A stretch of DNA of 64,000 nucleotides from Cypionkella sp049896245. GTDB lineage: Bacteria > Pseudomonadota > Alphaproteobacteria > Rhodobacterales > Rhodobacteraceae. Below the pieces are notes generated by a model. It searched no databases, was not told where the DNA came from, and was given only the letters and a program-made list of their open reading frames with translations. Where the stretch lies: assembly GCF_049896245.1 (NCBI RefSeq), contig NZ_JAFCTX010000003.1:1-64000 (forward strand), read 5' to 3'. Position 1 is the first letter of the stretch. Each line of letters starts with the position of its first letter. Shown in pieces: positions 51,496 to 60,206 of the stretch. The translations under genes and the position numbers were made by a program.

Positions 51496-53139
51496 ATGCG
51501 ACAGGGCTTGGCCCGACCAATGGGAATCATCGTGCACATCAGTTTTTCCGCGCGCGCCTGCGGAGTTATCCGCCGCCTGACCGCCACCACTGCTTTGACC
51601 GTCGCCTTGGCGTGGGCCGCGCCCGTCTTGGCGCAAAGCGACGCTTTCACACGCTCTTTGGCGGAAGCCTCGGCCGCAGATGAGGCGGTCGCCGCGTTTT
51701 ACCGCAGCCATGGCTATCAACCGTTGTGGACCGGCCCGGATGATCAAGCGCGGCGTCATGCGTTGATCATGGCGCTTTCGACGGCTGAAGATCAGGGCCT
51801 GCCGGTGAAGCGCTACGATCCGGCTGATCTGATCGCGTTGGCGAAAGCGGCGGTGACGGAAGGTGATCGGGGCCGCTTGGAAATGGCGATGACCACGGCC
51901 TATTTGTCTTATGCGCGCGATGTCAGTTCGGGGGCTTTGACGCCGAAAAAGATTGATCCGACCATCCTGCGCGAGATCATCCGGCCTGATCCGGCGGTGT
52001 TGCTGGCTGGAATGGCGGCCACGACTGCGCCCGACGCCTACCTTAAGGCTTTGCTGCCCATCGCCGCGGAATATGCCCGGTTGGTGAAGGAAAAACTGCG
52101 GCTGGAGCGCGAAGCGCCGTCGTTGATCGGAATTTCGGCGGCAAAACTGTCACCCGGAGACAGCAGCGACGCGGTGGTGGCGCTGCGGGATCGCTTGATC
52201 GAGCTCGGCTATATGGGCCGCTCGGCCACAGCGATTTATGATGGCCAGATGCAGCGCGCTGTGCAGCGCTATCAGTTGGATCAGGGCTTGGCCGCCGATG
52301 GTGTGGCAGGGCAATCCACCATTGAGGCGCTGAATACGACGCCAGCCGAGCGGTTGCAATCGGTGACCGTGGCACTGGAGCGGATGCGGTGGATGGCGCA
52401 TACTGATCTTGGGGCGCGGCATATCTGGGTCAATCAGGCGGATTTCACTGCTGAAATCGTCGATGACGGCCGGGTGACGTTTCAAACGCGTGTGGTGGTG
52501 GGCAAAGCCGCACCCGAGATGCGCAGCCCGGAATTTTCCGATCAGATGGAATATATGGTGATCAACCCCAGCTGGGGGGTGCCGCGCTCGATCATCGTCA
52601 AGGAATACCTGCCGATGTTGCAGCGCAACCCGAATGCGGTCGGGCATTTGCAGGTGATTGATGGCCGGGGGCGGGTGGTGCCGCGTGGGGCGGTGAATTT
52701 CGCGGCCTATTCGGCATCGAGCTTCCCGTTTGGCCTGCGTCAGCCGCCGTCGGACGGTAACGCCTTGGGCAAGGTGAAGTTCATGTTCCCGAACCCCTAC
52801 AACATCTATCTGCATGACACGCCCGCGAAAGCGCTGTTCGCCAATGAGGTGCGGGCGTTCAGCCATGGCTGCATCCGCTTGGGCGACCCGTTTGATTTTG
52901 CCTATACTTTGCTTGCCAAGCAGACCAGCGATCCGAAAGGCCTGTTCCAAGAGCATCTCGATGCCAAGAACGAAAGTTCAGTCTCGCTGGAGGTGCCGGT
53001 GCCGGTGCATCTGGTCTATTACACCGCTTGGCCGACCAAGACAGGGATGGCTTACCGGCGCGATGTCTATGGCCGCGATGGCAAGCTGTTTGAAGCGCTG
53101 ACCGAGGCGGGTGTGGCCTTGCCGGAAGTGCAGGGCTGA
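51496..53139 (+). CDS. L,D-transpeptidase (YcbB-like)
   Basis: A 547-residue periplasmic enzyme. A signal segment (RRLTATTALTVALAWAAPVLA) is followed by an N-terminal domain with FYRSHGYQPLW, a peptidoglycan-binding domain (LIELGYMGRS…AVQRYQLDQGLAADGV), and the YkuD catalytic domain with HDTPAKALF and SHGCIRLGD (catalytic Cys). It makes 3–3 cross-links in peptidoglycan. The N-terminal start is uncertain; ATG at 51520 is an alternative. Confidence 0.92.
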   Translation: MRQGLARPMGIIVHISFSARACGVIRRLTATTALTVALAWAAPVLAQSDAFTRSLAEASAADEAVAAFYRSHGYQPLWTGPDDQARRHALIMALSTAEDQGLPVKRYDPADLIALAKAAVTEGDRGRLEMAMTTAYLSYARDVSSGALTPKKIDPTILREIIRPDPAVLLAGMAATTAPDAYLKALLPIAAEYARLVKEKLRLEREAPSLIGISAAKLSPGDSSDAVVALRDRLIELGYMGRSATAIYDGQMQRAVQRYQLDQGLAADGVAGQSTIEALNTTPAERLQSVTVALERMRWMAHTDLGARHIWVNQADFTAEIVDDGRVTFQTRVVVGKAAPEMRSPEFSDQMEYMVINPSWGVPRSIIVKEYLPMLQRNPNAVGHLQVIDGRGRVVPRGAVNFAAYSASSFPFGLRQPPSDGNALGKVKFMFPNPYNIYLHDTPAKALFANEVRAFSHGCIRLGDPFDFAYTLLAKQTSDPKGLFQEHLDAKNESSVSLEVPVPVHLVYYTAWPTKTGMAYRRDVYGRDGKLFEALTEAGVALPEVQG

Positions 53140-53164
53140 TGTCCCGTTGGGATAGCAGATTGAA

Positions 53165-53225
53165 ACAATGTGATTTCCCTGCGGGGAAATCCGTCTGGCA
53201 GTTGTAAGAATTGTGGTTCAAGCTG
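53165..53225 (+). repeat. Palindromic element family B, diverged copy
   Basis: GATTTCCC-TGCG-GGGAAATC (53172–53191), followed by a tract ending in ATTGTGGTTCA. It lies 26–86 bp after the transpeptidase stop and before lpxD. Confidence 0.5.
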
Positions 53226-53269
53226 CCGGTTATCCGCGCTAAACCTTCTGCAAAGCGCCGGAGGATACC

Positions 53270-54361
53270 ATGGCCCATACGATCCGCGACATTGCGCAGG
53301 CTTTAGGGGCTGAGGCCGAGGGCGATCTTGACCTGCTGATTGTGCGTGCCTCGGAACCTGCAAGTGCTGGTCCGCAGGATTTGGCTTTGGCGATGGACCC
53401 GCGTTATGGCGACGGTTTGGCAAAGGGTCAGGCGCAGGCGGCGATGCTATGGCCGGGCGCGGATTGGCGGAGTTTGGGGCTGAAAGCAGCGATTTTCGCG
53501 CCACGCGGACGGCTGGCGATGGCGGGGCTGTCGGTGATGCTCGATCCGGGGCCTGTGATTGCTATCGGCGTGCATCCGATGGCGCTGGTCGATGCCTCGG
53601 CGGTGATCGGTGCGGGGGCTGCGGTTGGGCCGTTTGTGGTGATCGGGGCGGATGTTCGGATCGGCGCACGGGCTCGCATCGCCAGCCATGTCTCGATTGC
53701 CGAAGGCGCTGTGATTGGCGATGACGCGCTGATCCTACAAGGCGCACGGATTGGTGCGCGGGTGACGATCGGGCATCGGTTTATCTGCCAGCCGGGGGCG
53801 GTGGTGGGGGCGGATGGGTTTTCGTTTGTGACCCCTGAGAAATCCGGGGTTGAAGAAATCCGCGCAAGTCTGGGCAAGCGCGATGAAATTCGCGAGCAGC
53901 GCTGGGTGCGGATACACTCGCTGGGCGCGGTGACGTTGGGCGATGATGTGGAGCTTGGTGCGAATGTCGCGATTGATCGTGGCACGATCAGAGATACGGT
54001 GATTGGATCGGGGACGAAGCTCGATAATCTGGTCCATGTCGGCCATAACGTACAGGTGGGCCGCGATTGTTTGCTGTGTGGGCAGGTGGGGATTGCGGGC
54101 TCGGCCAAGATCGGCGACCGGGTGGTGCTGGGGGGGCAGGTTGGGGTCAGCGACAATATTTTCATCGGCGATGATGTGATCGCGGGCGGGGCTACGAAAA
54201 TTTTGACCAATGCGCCTGCGGGCCGGGTGCTTTTGGGCTATCCTGCGGTCAAGATGGAAACCCATGTCGAGATACAAAAGGCGCTGCGCCGCTTGCCCCG
54301 GCTGGCGTCCCGCGTGGCGGAATTGGAGAAAGCCATATCCCTGTTACCTGATGTTGATTAG
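53270..54361 (+). CDS. lpxD: UDP-3-O-acylglucosamine N-acyltransferase
   Basis: A 363-residue left-handed beta-helix enzyme of lipid A synthesis. VIGAGAAVGPFVVIGADVRIGA-type hexapeptides, catalytic His in NLVHVGHNVQVGRDCLLCGQ, and DRGTIRDTVIGSGTKLDN. Leads the lpxD–acp–KAS operon. Confidence 0.95.
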   Translation: MAHTIRDIAQALGAEAEGDLDLLIVRASEPASAGPQDLALAMDPRYGDGLAKGQAQAAMLWPGADWRSLGLKAAIFAPRGRLAMAGLSVMLDPGPVIAIGVHPMALVDASAVIGAGAAVGPFVVIGADVRIGARARIASHVSIAEGAVIGDDALILQGARIGARVTIGHRFICQPGAVVGADGFSFVTPEKSGVEEIRASLGKRDEIREQRWVRIHSLGAVTLGDDVELGANVAIDRGTIRDTVIGSGTKLDNLVHVGHNVQVGRDCLLCGQVGIAGSAKIGDRVVLGGQVGVSDNIFIGDDVIAGGATKILTNAPAGRVLLGYPAVKMETHVEIQKALRRLPRLASRVAELEKAISLLPDVD

Positions 54362-54391
54362 ACAGGGTAAACGGACAGGTTAGGAAACCCG

Positions 54392-54673
54392 ATGAACATG
54401 CAAAGCCAAGTGATCAGCGTGCAGGATCAAGTGATCGCGATTATTGCCGAGCAGGCGGTGTTGGATGTGGCCGATGTGACCCCGGCACAATCGCTCGATA
54501 GCCTTGGCATCGACAGTCTGGGGCTGGTTGAGACGATCTTTGCGATTGAGGAAGCCTTCGACATTTCCGTGCCGTTCAACGCCAATGAGCCGTCGAAAAG
54601 CGGCTTTGATCTGACCTCGGTGGCCTCGATTGTGGCGGCGGTTGAAGGCCTGATCTCTCAGAAAGCCGCATGA
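54392..54673 (+). CDS. Acyl carrier protein (specialised paralog)
   Basis: A 93-residue ACP with the phosphopantetheine serine in LDSLGIDSLGLVETIF. It differs from housekeeping AcpP in length and in an inserted FNANEPSKSGFDLTSV before the last helix. Between lpxD and a KAS gene, with ATGA overlap to the KAS, it may supply a particular acyl chain for lipid A or another lipid. AcpXL has a different C-terminal sequence. Confidence 0.85.
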   Translation: MNMQSQVISVQDQVIAIIAEQAVLDVADVTPAQSLDSLGIDSLGLVETIFAIEEAFDISVPFNANEPSKSGFDLTSVASIVAAVEGLISQKAA

Positions 54674-55881
54674 GGCGGGTTGTCATCACCGGAGCAGGCA
54701 CGGTCAACGCCTTGGCGCGCGATGTGGCGGGCACCTATGCGGCGTTTGCCGAAGGTCGTTGTGGCATTGCCGAGTTGGACATTCGTGACAAGGACCGGCT
54801 GAGTATCCAGATCGGCGGGCAGGTGAAGGGTTGGGATGCCGAGGCTTTGTTCAGCCGCCAGCAGATCACGCTTTATGATCGGTTCACCCAGTTTACGCTG
54901 GTCGCGGCGGCTCAGGCGATTGCACAGTCGGGGCTGGTTTTTGAGGGTGATCTGGGCGACTGCTCTGGCGTGGTGCTGGGCACCGCAGCGGGGGGTGTCA
55001 ACACCTGGGATGACAGCTACCGCGCGGTTTATGCCGAGGATAAAAACCGGGTGCATCCGTTTGTGGTGCCAAAGCTGATGAACAGCGCCGGGGCCAGCCA
55101 TGTGGCGATGCAGTTCGGTCTGCGCGGGCCTAGCTTTTCGGTCTCAACCGCCTGCGCGAGTTCCAATCACGCGATGGGTTTGGCGTTTCAGGCGATCCGC
55201 GGTGGTGGCGCCAAGGTGATGGTCACTGGCGGTTCGGAATCCATGCTGTGCTTTGGCGGCATCAAGGCGTGGGAGGGGTTGCGGGTGATGTCGCAAACCG
55301 CTTGCCGTCCGTTCAGCCTCAACCGCAGCGGCATGGTGCAGGGCGAGGGTGCCGCGATCTTTGTGTTTGAAGATTACGACCATGCCCGCGCACGCGGGGC
55401 TGAGATTCTGGCCGAAGTGATCGGCTTTGCGATGACTTCGGATGCGTCAGACATCGTGATGCCGTCGCAGGAAGGCGCTGCACGGGCGATCCGGCTGGCG
55501 TTGCGCGATGCCAAGGTCGCGCCGGATGCGGTGGGCTATATCAACGCGCATGGCACGGGCACGGCAGCGAATGACAAGACCGAATGTGCGGCGATTGCGC
55601 AGGTGTTCGGGGCTGCGGCGGACAAAGTGATGCTATCCTCGACCAAATCCATGCACGGCCATCTGATTGGCGGCACCGGGGCGGTGGAGTTGCTCGCCTG
55701 CCTGATGGCGTTGCAGCAGGGCGTCATTGCGCCGACGATTGGCTATGAGGTGGCGGACCCTGAGTGTGCGTTGGATGTGGTGCCCAATCAGGCGCGCGAG
55801 GTGCCTGTCGATGTGGTGATGTCGAATGCGTTTGCCTTTGGCGGGCTGAATGCGGTGCTGGTGTTGCGCAAAGCGGCATAA
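54670..55881 (+). CDS. Beta-ketoacyl-ACP synthase II-like (FabF family)
   Basis: A 403-residue condensing enzyme. Cys in SVSTACASSNHAMG, His in NAHGTGTAANDKTE, and His in STKSMHGHLIGGTGAVE form the catalytic triad. Coupled to the ACP gene; together probably an accessory fatty-acid elongation pair rather than the main fabF. Confidence 0.92.
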   Translation: MRRVVITGAGTVNALARDVAGTYAAFAEGRCGIAELDIRDKDRLSIQIGGQVKGWDAEALFSRQQITLYDRFTQFTLVAAAQAIAQSGLVFEGDLGDCSGVVLGTAAGGVNTWDDSYRAVYAEDKNRVHPFVVPKLMNSAGASHVAMQFGLRGPSFSVSTACASSNHAMGLAFQAIRGGGAKVMVTGGSESMLCFGGIKAWEGLRVMSQTACRPFSLNRSGMVQGEGAAIFVFEDYDHARARGAEILAEVIGFAMTSDASDIVMPSQEGAARAIRLALRDAKVAPDAVGYINAHGTGTAANDKTECAAIAQVFGAAADKVMLSSTKSMHGHLIGGTGAVELLACLMALQQGVIAPTIGYEVADPECALDVVPNQAREVPVDVVMSNAFAFGGLNAVLVLRKAA

Positions 55882-55911
55882 CACCGGGCTTTTTTGCAGA
55901 CACGCTGGACA

Positions 55912-55990
55912 GTGAAAGTTCTTCCCCGCTGGGAATGACTTGTGTGATTTGTGAATTTGCGCGCGCTTTTGCACAAGATGTTGTGGTCAG
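55912..55990 (+). repeat. Palindromic element family B, copy 2
   Basis: GTTCTTCCC-CGCT-GGGAATGAC (55918–55939) followed by TTGTGTGATTTGTGAATTTG and ATGTTGTGGTCA. Mirrors the minus-strand element at 3455–3540. Lies after the KAS gene. Confidence 0.6.
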
Positions 55991-56028
55991 GCACTTCGCG
56001 TGCAAGGATCAGGCGGCTATATTGCATG

Positions 56029-56055
56029 AAAAAGCCCGCCCAAACCGGGGCGGGC
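56029..56055 (-). terminator. Terminator of the IalB-like gene
   Basis: GCCCGCCC-AAACCG-GGGCGGGC, followed on the minus strand by TTTTT. Confidence 0.85.
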
Positions 56056-56077
56056 TTCTTGCAACATGCGTCAGATT

Positions 56078-56746
56078 TTACTTCTTCGGCATCGTGGCCG
56101 CGACGGCCTCATAGCCCGCGGTGAAGCCCTTCAGCTCGACCGCCAGTTCAACCTTTTGATCCGGTGCCGCAGCAGGCACGATGGTGATCGTGGCCTTGGT
56201 GCCCTTTTTGAACTGGGCAACTTCATCCGCCGTGAAGCCAACGCGGGCGACGCAGCCCAGTTGGGCGCAGAAGGTGAACGGGTAGATCTTGGCTTTGCTG
56301 CCATCCACCGACACTGCCAGATTGGCGGTCAGCAGGGTTTCCAGCGGTGCGATGATCGTGGCACCCGCAGCAGCCTTGCCGCCAGCGGGCAGCGCAAACA
56401 TGCTGATTTCAGCAACATTGGTGCCGTCTTTGTCTTTCAGCAACTGATACAGCTCGCAGGGGTCCGAGCCGTCTTTCATCTTGGTGCAGCGCTGTGCCCA
56501 GGCATCGAAGGTTGCGAGTTGGTAAATCTGACCCTCAGTCGCGGCTTCTTGCGTCAGCGGCGCGGGCGGCGTGTTGGTGTCAACACCCATATTCAGATCT
56601 TCGGCTGCCGGCGCGGTGGTGTCCACCGTCGCAGCCGGGGCAGGCTCCGCCGGAGCGGCCTCTTGTGCGAGGGCTGGAAGTGTCGCGGCCGCAAAGGCCA
56701 AGCCGAGAGAAAACGCGAGGGAACGGTGCAGAGTCGTCATCGACAT
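56078..56746 (-). CDS. Invasion-associated locus B (IalB) family periplasmic protein
   Basis: A 222-residue secreted protein. Signal MSMTTLHRSLAFSLGLAFAA, a Pro/Ala-rich spacer, then WAQRCTKMKDGSDPCELYQLL, ISMFALPAGGKAAAGATIIAPLETLL, and FTFCAQLGCVARVGF. Cysteines pair as in IalB. The name comes from Bartonella; free-living alphaproteobacteria have many copies with unknown roles. Start at 56746. Confidence 0.85.
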   Translation of the reverse strand: MSMTTLHRSLAFSLGLAFAAATLPALAQEAAPAEPAPAATVDTTAPAAEDLNMGVDTNTPPAPLTQEAATEGQIYQLATFDAWAQRCTKMKDGSDPCELYQLLKDKDGTNVAEISMFALPAGGKAAAGATIIAPLETLLTANLAVSVDGSKAKIYPFTFCAQLGCVARVGFTADEVAQFKKGTKATITIVPAAAPDQKVELAVELKGFTAGYEAVAATMPKK

Positions 56747-56898
56747 CACTGTCTCTTTCTTGATTGTTTGGCTGCGCAATACCATGGCAAAGCCGGGAAG
56801 TCAGTGAAAAAAAACATCACATCTTCGCGCATGTTGGCGTAAAACGGCTGTCGCAATCACGACTGAAACAATCCTGCTAACCGGGCATACCAAAAAGG

Positions 56899-56966
56899 AA
56901 AAAAGGCCGGACAGCCGACCCTTTTTCAACTTTTTTATGCTCCCTGTCGGACTGGCCGACTTATGA
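56899..56966 (-). ncRNA. Candidate small RNA C, possible sponge complementary to RNAs A and B
   Basis: Minus-strand promoter TTGACG (56995–57000), 17 bp, TAGCTT (56972–56977); terminator GGTCGG-CTGT-CCGGCC with one G·U pair and six T residues (56899–56920). The ~65-nt product contains GGCCAGTCCGACAGGGAG (56940–56957), complementary to the C-rich segments of A and B with one bulge and one mismatch or wobble. Alternatively, the plus strand is a decayed copy of A/B. Confidence 0.4.
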
Positions 56967-57036
56967 CGCAAAAGCTACGGCGCTTTCAAATCCGCGTCAA
57001 CTGGAATTGTAACCGATTGTGACAGACCCGCGATGT

Positions 57037-57135
57037 AAAAAAAAAGGCCGCGCTGTTTGATCAGCGCGGCAGTCTGACAGGGAGGAAGTCATCACGACAA
57101 ACACCGAAGCATGTGCGCGGTAAGATCAAGACTGG
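57037..57135 (-). ncRNA. Candidate small RNA B with CCTCCC segment and terminator
   Basis: On the minus strand, CTTCCTCCCTGTCAGACT is followed by GCCGCGCTG-ATCAAA-CAGCGCGGC and nine T residues (57037–57070). The same order occurs in RNA A at 32.2 kb, with the shared CCTCCCTGT and GACT segments. The 5' end is a guess; no clear promoter was found. Confidence 0.55.
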
Positions 57136-57212
57136 CAGAGTTAGGTTAACAATGTATTTTGACCGGGAACGGTTGCCGATCGGCAACTTGTAATCGTGCA
57201 AAAGGTGGCAGC

Positions 57213-58769
57213 ATGGGCGAGACGATTTTTGTAGGTGGCGGCGGTGAGGCTTATGGCATGCCACAGAACCTGCTGTTGAGATACGGCAACCGCCATGGGT
57301 TGATTGCCGGGGCCACTGGCACGGGCAAAACCGTCACCTTGCAAGTGCTGGCCGAGGGGTTTTCGGCAGAGGGTGTTCCGGTGTTCATGGCCGACGTGAA
57401 GGGCGATCTGTCGGGCTTGGGTGCCGCAGGCTCGACCAGTCAAAAGCTGCACGACAGCTTTATGAAGCGCGCTGCCACCATCGGGTTTGATCTGCAATAC
57501 CGCACCTTTCCGGTAACATTCTGGGATATGTTCGGCGAAAAGGGCCATCCGATCCGCGCTACCGTGGCCGAGATGGGACCGCTGCTGCTGTCGCGCCTGC
57601 TGGAATTGACCGAACCGCAAGAGGGCGTGTTGAACGTCGCCTTCCGGCTGGCGGATGAAGAAAAACTGCCGCTGCTCGATCTGAAAGACTTGCAAGCCCT
57701 GCTGGCGTTTGTCGCTGAACATGCGACCGAAATTTCGGGGCGGTTTGGTCTGGTCTCGCCGACCTCGGTGGGGGCGATTCAGCGGCGTTTGTTGGTGCTG
57801 GAGAATCAAGGGGCCGCCGAGATGTTTGGCGAACCAGCGCTTGATCTGGCCGACCTGATGCGATGTGACGCCAATGGCGCGGGGATGATCAACATTCTGG
57901 CGGCGGAAAAGCTGATGAATTCGCCCCGGCTGTACGCGACCTTCCTGCTGTGGCTGCTGTCGGAACTGTTCGAAAACCTTCCCGAAGTCGGCGACCCGGA
58001 TAAGCCGAAACTGGTGTTTTTCTTCGACGAGGCGCATCTGTTGTTCACCGACGCGCCGAAGGCTCTGGTTGCCAAGGTCGAGCAAGTGGCGCGGCTGATC
58101 CGCTCGAAAGGTGTGGGCGTCTATTTCATCACCCAGAACCCCGCCGACGTGCCCGAGATGATTCTGGGTCAGTTGGGCAACCGCGTGCAGCATGCGTTGC
58201 GGGCTTTCACCGCCAAGGATCAGAAAGACCTGAAACTGGCGTCTGAAACCTATCGCCCCAATCCGCGCTTCGCCATTGAAGACGCGATCCGCGATGTCGG
58301 CACGGGTGAGGCTGTGACCTCGTTTCTGGAGTCTAAGGGTATTCCGGGTGTGGCAGAACGCACATTGGTGCGCCCGCCGTCGTCGCAACTTGGGCCGATT
58401 GATCCGGCCTTGCGCGCGCAACTGATTGCGGCCTCACCGATGGGGGCTAAATATAACGCTGTGGTTGATCGTGACAGTGCTTATGAGCGACTGCGGGCAC
58501 GGGCTGAACATGCAGCCCAAGAGGCCAATGCGGCAGAGCCGCCGAGCCAACAGCAGGCAGATCAAGCAGATTCCGAATTCCGCAATGCCCGCCGCTATGA
58601 TGGCGGCAGCGCCGGGCGGACCACACCTGCCGCCCCCAAGAAGGCAAACTCCAGCCGATCCGATTCGATCGGCGAGACTTTTGCGAAAAGCTTTGCTAGA
58701 AGTTTGGGCTCTAAAACTGGGCAAGCGGTGATCCGTGGCGTGCTGGGGTCGCTTTTCCGCAGCCGCTGA
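57213..58769 (+). CDS. HerA-like ATPase (DUF853 family)
   Basis: A 518-residue P-loop ATPase: Walker A AGATGTGKTVTLQVLAEGF, VFMADVKGDLSGLG, Walker B KLVFFFDEAHLLF, and the late YFITQNPADVPEMIL. DUF853 proteins resemble HerA/FtsK motors; cellular role unknown. The C-terminus is low-complexity then basic. Start at 57213 after AAAGGTGGCAGC. Confidence 0.9.
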   Translation: MGETIFVGGGGEAYGMPQNLLLRYGNRHGLIAGATGTGKTVTLQVLAEGFSAEGVPVFMADVKGDLSGLGAAGSTSQKLHDSFMKRAATIGFDLQYRTFPVTFWDMFGEKGHPIRATVAEMGPLLLSRLLELTEPQEGVLNVAFRLADEEKLPLLDLKDLQALLAFVAEHATEISGRFGLVSPTSVGAIQRRLLVLENQGAAEMFGEPALDLADLMRCDANGAGMINILAAEKLMNSPRLYATFLLWLLSELFENLPEVGDPDKPKLVFFFDEAHLLFTDAPKALVAKVEQVARLIRSKGVGVYFITQNPADVPEMILGQLGNRVQHALRAFTAKDQKDLKLASETYRPNPRFAIEDAIRDVGTGEAVTSFLESKGIPGVAERTLVRPPSSQLGPIDPALRAQLIAASPMGAKYNAVVDRDSAYERLRARAEHAAQEANAAEPPSQQQADQADSEFRNARRYDGGSAGRTTPAAPKKANSSRSDSIGETFAKSFARSLGSKTGQAVIRGVLGSLFRSR

Positions 58770-58841
58770 CACAATCGCGTCGCGGCTTCGCCTTATTCGT
58801 CCGGCAGGTTGTATCGGTCTGCTTTGAATGGGGAGGCCGCG

Positions 58842-60119
58842 ATGGCTTTGACGGCTGCTGAGCAATATTTGCTGGAACTGATCAACCGGGCGCGACTTGA
58901 TCCGGCAGCTGAGGCTGCGCGCTATGGCATTGATCTGAACGCGGGCATTGGCGCAGGAACCATCTCTACCGCCTCTAAGCAGGTGCTTGCCCCCAACGCC
59001 TTGCTGGAAAATGCAGCGATTGGCCATTCGCAATGGATGCTGGCGGCGGATGTGTTCTCGCATACCGGCAGAGGTGGCTCGCAACCTTGGGATCGCGCGG
59101 CGCAGGCGGGTTATGGCTGGTCGGGTATCGGCGAGAACATCTCGTGGCGCGGTTCTACCGGAACGGTGGATCTGAACGCCGCAATCGCAGCGCACCATCA
59201 GGGGTTGTTCCTCAGCACGACGGGCCACCGCCAGAACATGCTGAATGGCAGCTACCAAGAGATTGGCATCGCGCAAGAATACGGTAGTTTCGCCCAAAGC
59301 GGGACGAGTTACAACGCTTCGATGCTGACCGAATTGTTTGGCAGGCCCGCGCCGACCTCGGTGGTTGTCACCGGCGTGTTCTACAATGATACTGACAGAA
59401 ACGGCTTCTATTCCATTGGCGAGGGCGCGGCTGGCGCCAGACTTACCATCGAAGGCAATTCTACTGTCAGTGCGGCTGCAGGCGGCTATGCGCTGGCGGT
59501 TCAACAGGGTGCTGGCTTTATGGTCTCGGGCCAAGTTGGCACGCTAAGCTATCAATTCGCGATGGCACAGGCCACTGGCAACGTCAAAGTCGATATCGTG
59601 AACCAGAACCTGCTGCTCACCTCGAACACTGTCGCGCTGAAGCTGGGGTTGAGCAACGTGACCCTGCTGGGCAACTCTGATGTGAACGCGACCGGCAACG
59701 AAGCCAGCAATACCATAAGTGGTAATAGCGGCGCGAATTGGCTGAATGGTGCGCAGGGCAATGATACGATGTTTGGCAATGCCGGCAACGATACGATCTG
59801 GGGCGGTGTCGGCGACGACCGGATTGCAGGTGGCAGCGGAAACGATAGGCTGGGCGGCAATGCGGGCGTCGATGTGTTTGTGTTTAACAATGAGTTTGGT
59901 CGCGACGTGGTGGCAGATTTTTCTGTTGCCGCGAGAGAGAAGCTTGTCTTGGATGATCTAATCTGGGGCAGCACTGCGTTAAGCGCGCAGCAGGTCGTTT
60001 CGCAGTTTGCGCATGTGGTGGCGGGTACGGTGGTGTTTGAATTCAGCGCGAATGAAGTCATCACGCTTTCGGGTGTCACCTCGACGGTCGGCCTCGCTGA
60101 TGCGTTGATGATCGTCTGA
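58842..60119 (+). CDS. Secreted CAP-domain protein with RTX repeats
   Basis: A 425-residue protein. The N-terminal CAP/SCP domain (LELINRARLDPAAEAARYG, HTGRGGSQPWDRAAQAGY, GIGENISW, GHRQNMLNGSYQEIGI) is followed by a carboxypeptidase-like linker (GVFYNDTDRNGFY) and a short RTX block (GAQGNDTMFGNAGNDTIWGG). There is no N-terminal signal peptide, matching type I secretion by the C-terminal signal. GGGGAGGCCGCG precedes the ATG. Confidence 0.9.
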   Translation: MALTAAEQYLLELINRARLDPAAEAARYGIDLNAGIGAGTISTASKQVLAPNALLENAAIGHSQWMLAADVFSHTGRGGSQPWDRAAQAGYGWSGIGENISWRGSTGTVDLNAAIAAHHQGLFLSTTGHRQNMLNGSYQEIGIAQEYGSFAQSGTSYNASMLTELFGRPAPTSVVVTGVFYNDTDRNGFYSIGEGAAGARLTIEGNSTVSAAAGGYALAVQQGAGFMVSGQVGTLSYQFAMAQATGNVKVDIVNQNLLLTSNTVALKLGLSNVTLLGNSDVNATGNEASNTISGNSGANWLNGAQGNDTMFGNAGNDTIWGGVGDDRIAGGSGNDRLGGNAGVDVFVFNNEFGRDVVADFSVAAREKLVLDDLIWGSTALSAQQVVSQFAHVVAGTVVFEFSANEVITLSGVTSTVGLADALMIV

Positions 60120-60206
60120 CGCGGTTTGCAGATTTCCTCAGCAAGCTGATCTCGCTGCGCGAAGCTTTTGGCGTGCGCTGCGGAACCACACAAACAAAAA
60201 ATCGCT

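Larger units (their letters stand above)
56747..57212. other. Intergenic region with two minus-strand terminators and candidate small RNAs
   Basis: This 466-bp space between divergent IalB-like and HerA-like genes has no supported coding sequence but contains small RNA candidates B and C (below), including two minus-strand intrinsic terminators at 56899–56920 and 57037–57070. Confidence 0.6.

Noticed and set aside
55724..56027. Short frames in both strands between the KAS and IalB-like genes
   Set aside because: The similarity of their peptides to the frame at 3421 comes from the shared family B DNA element, not a protein.
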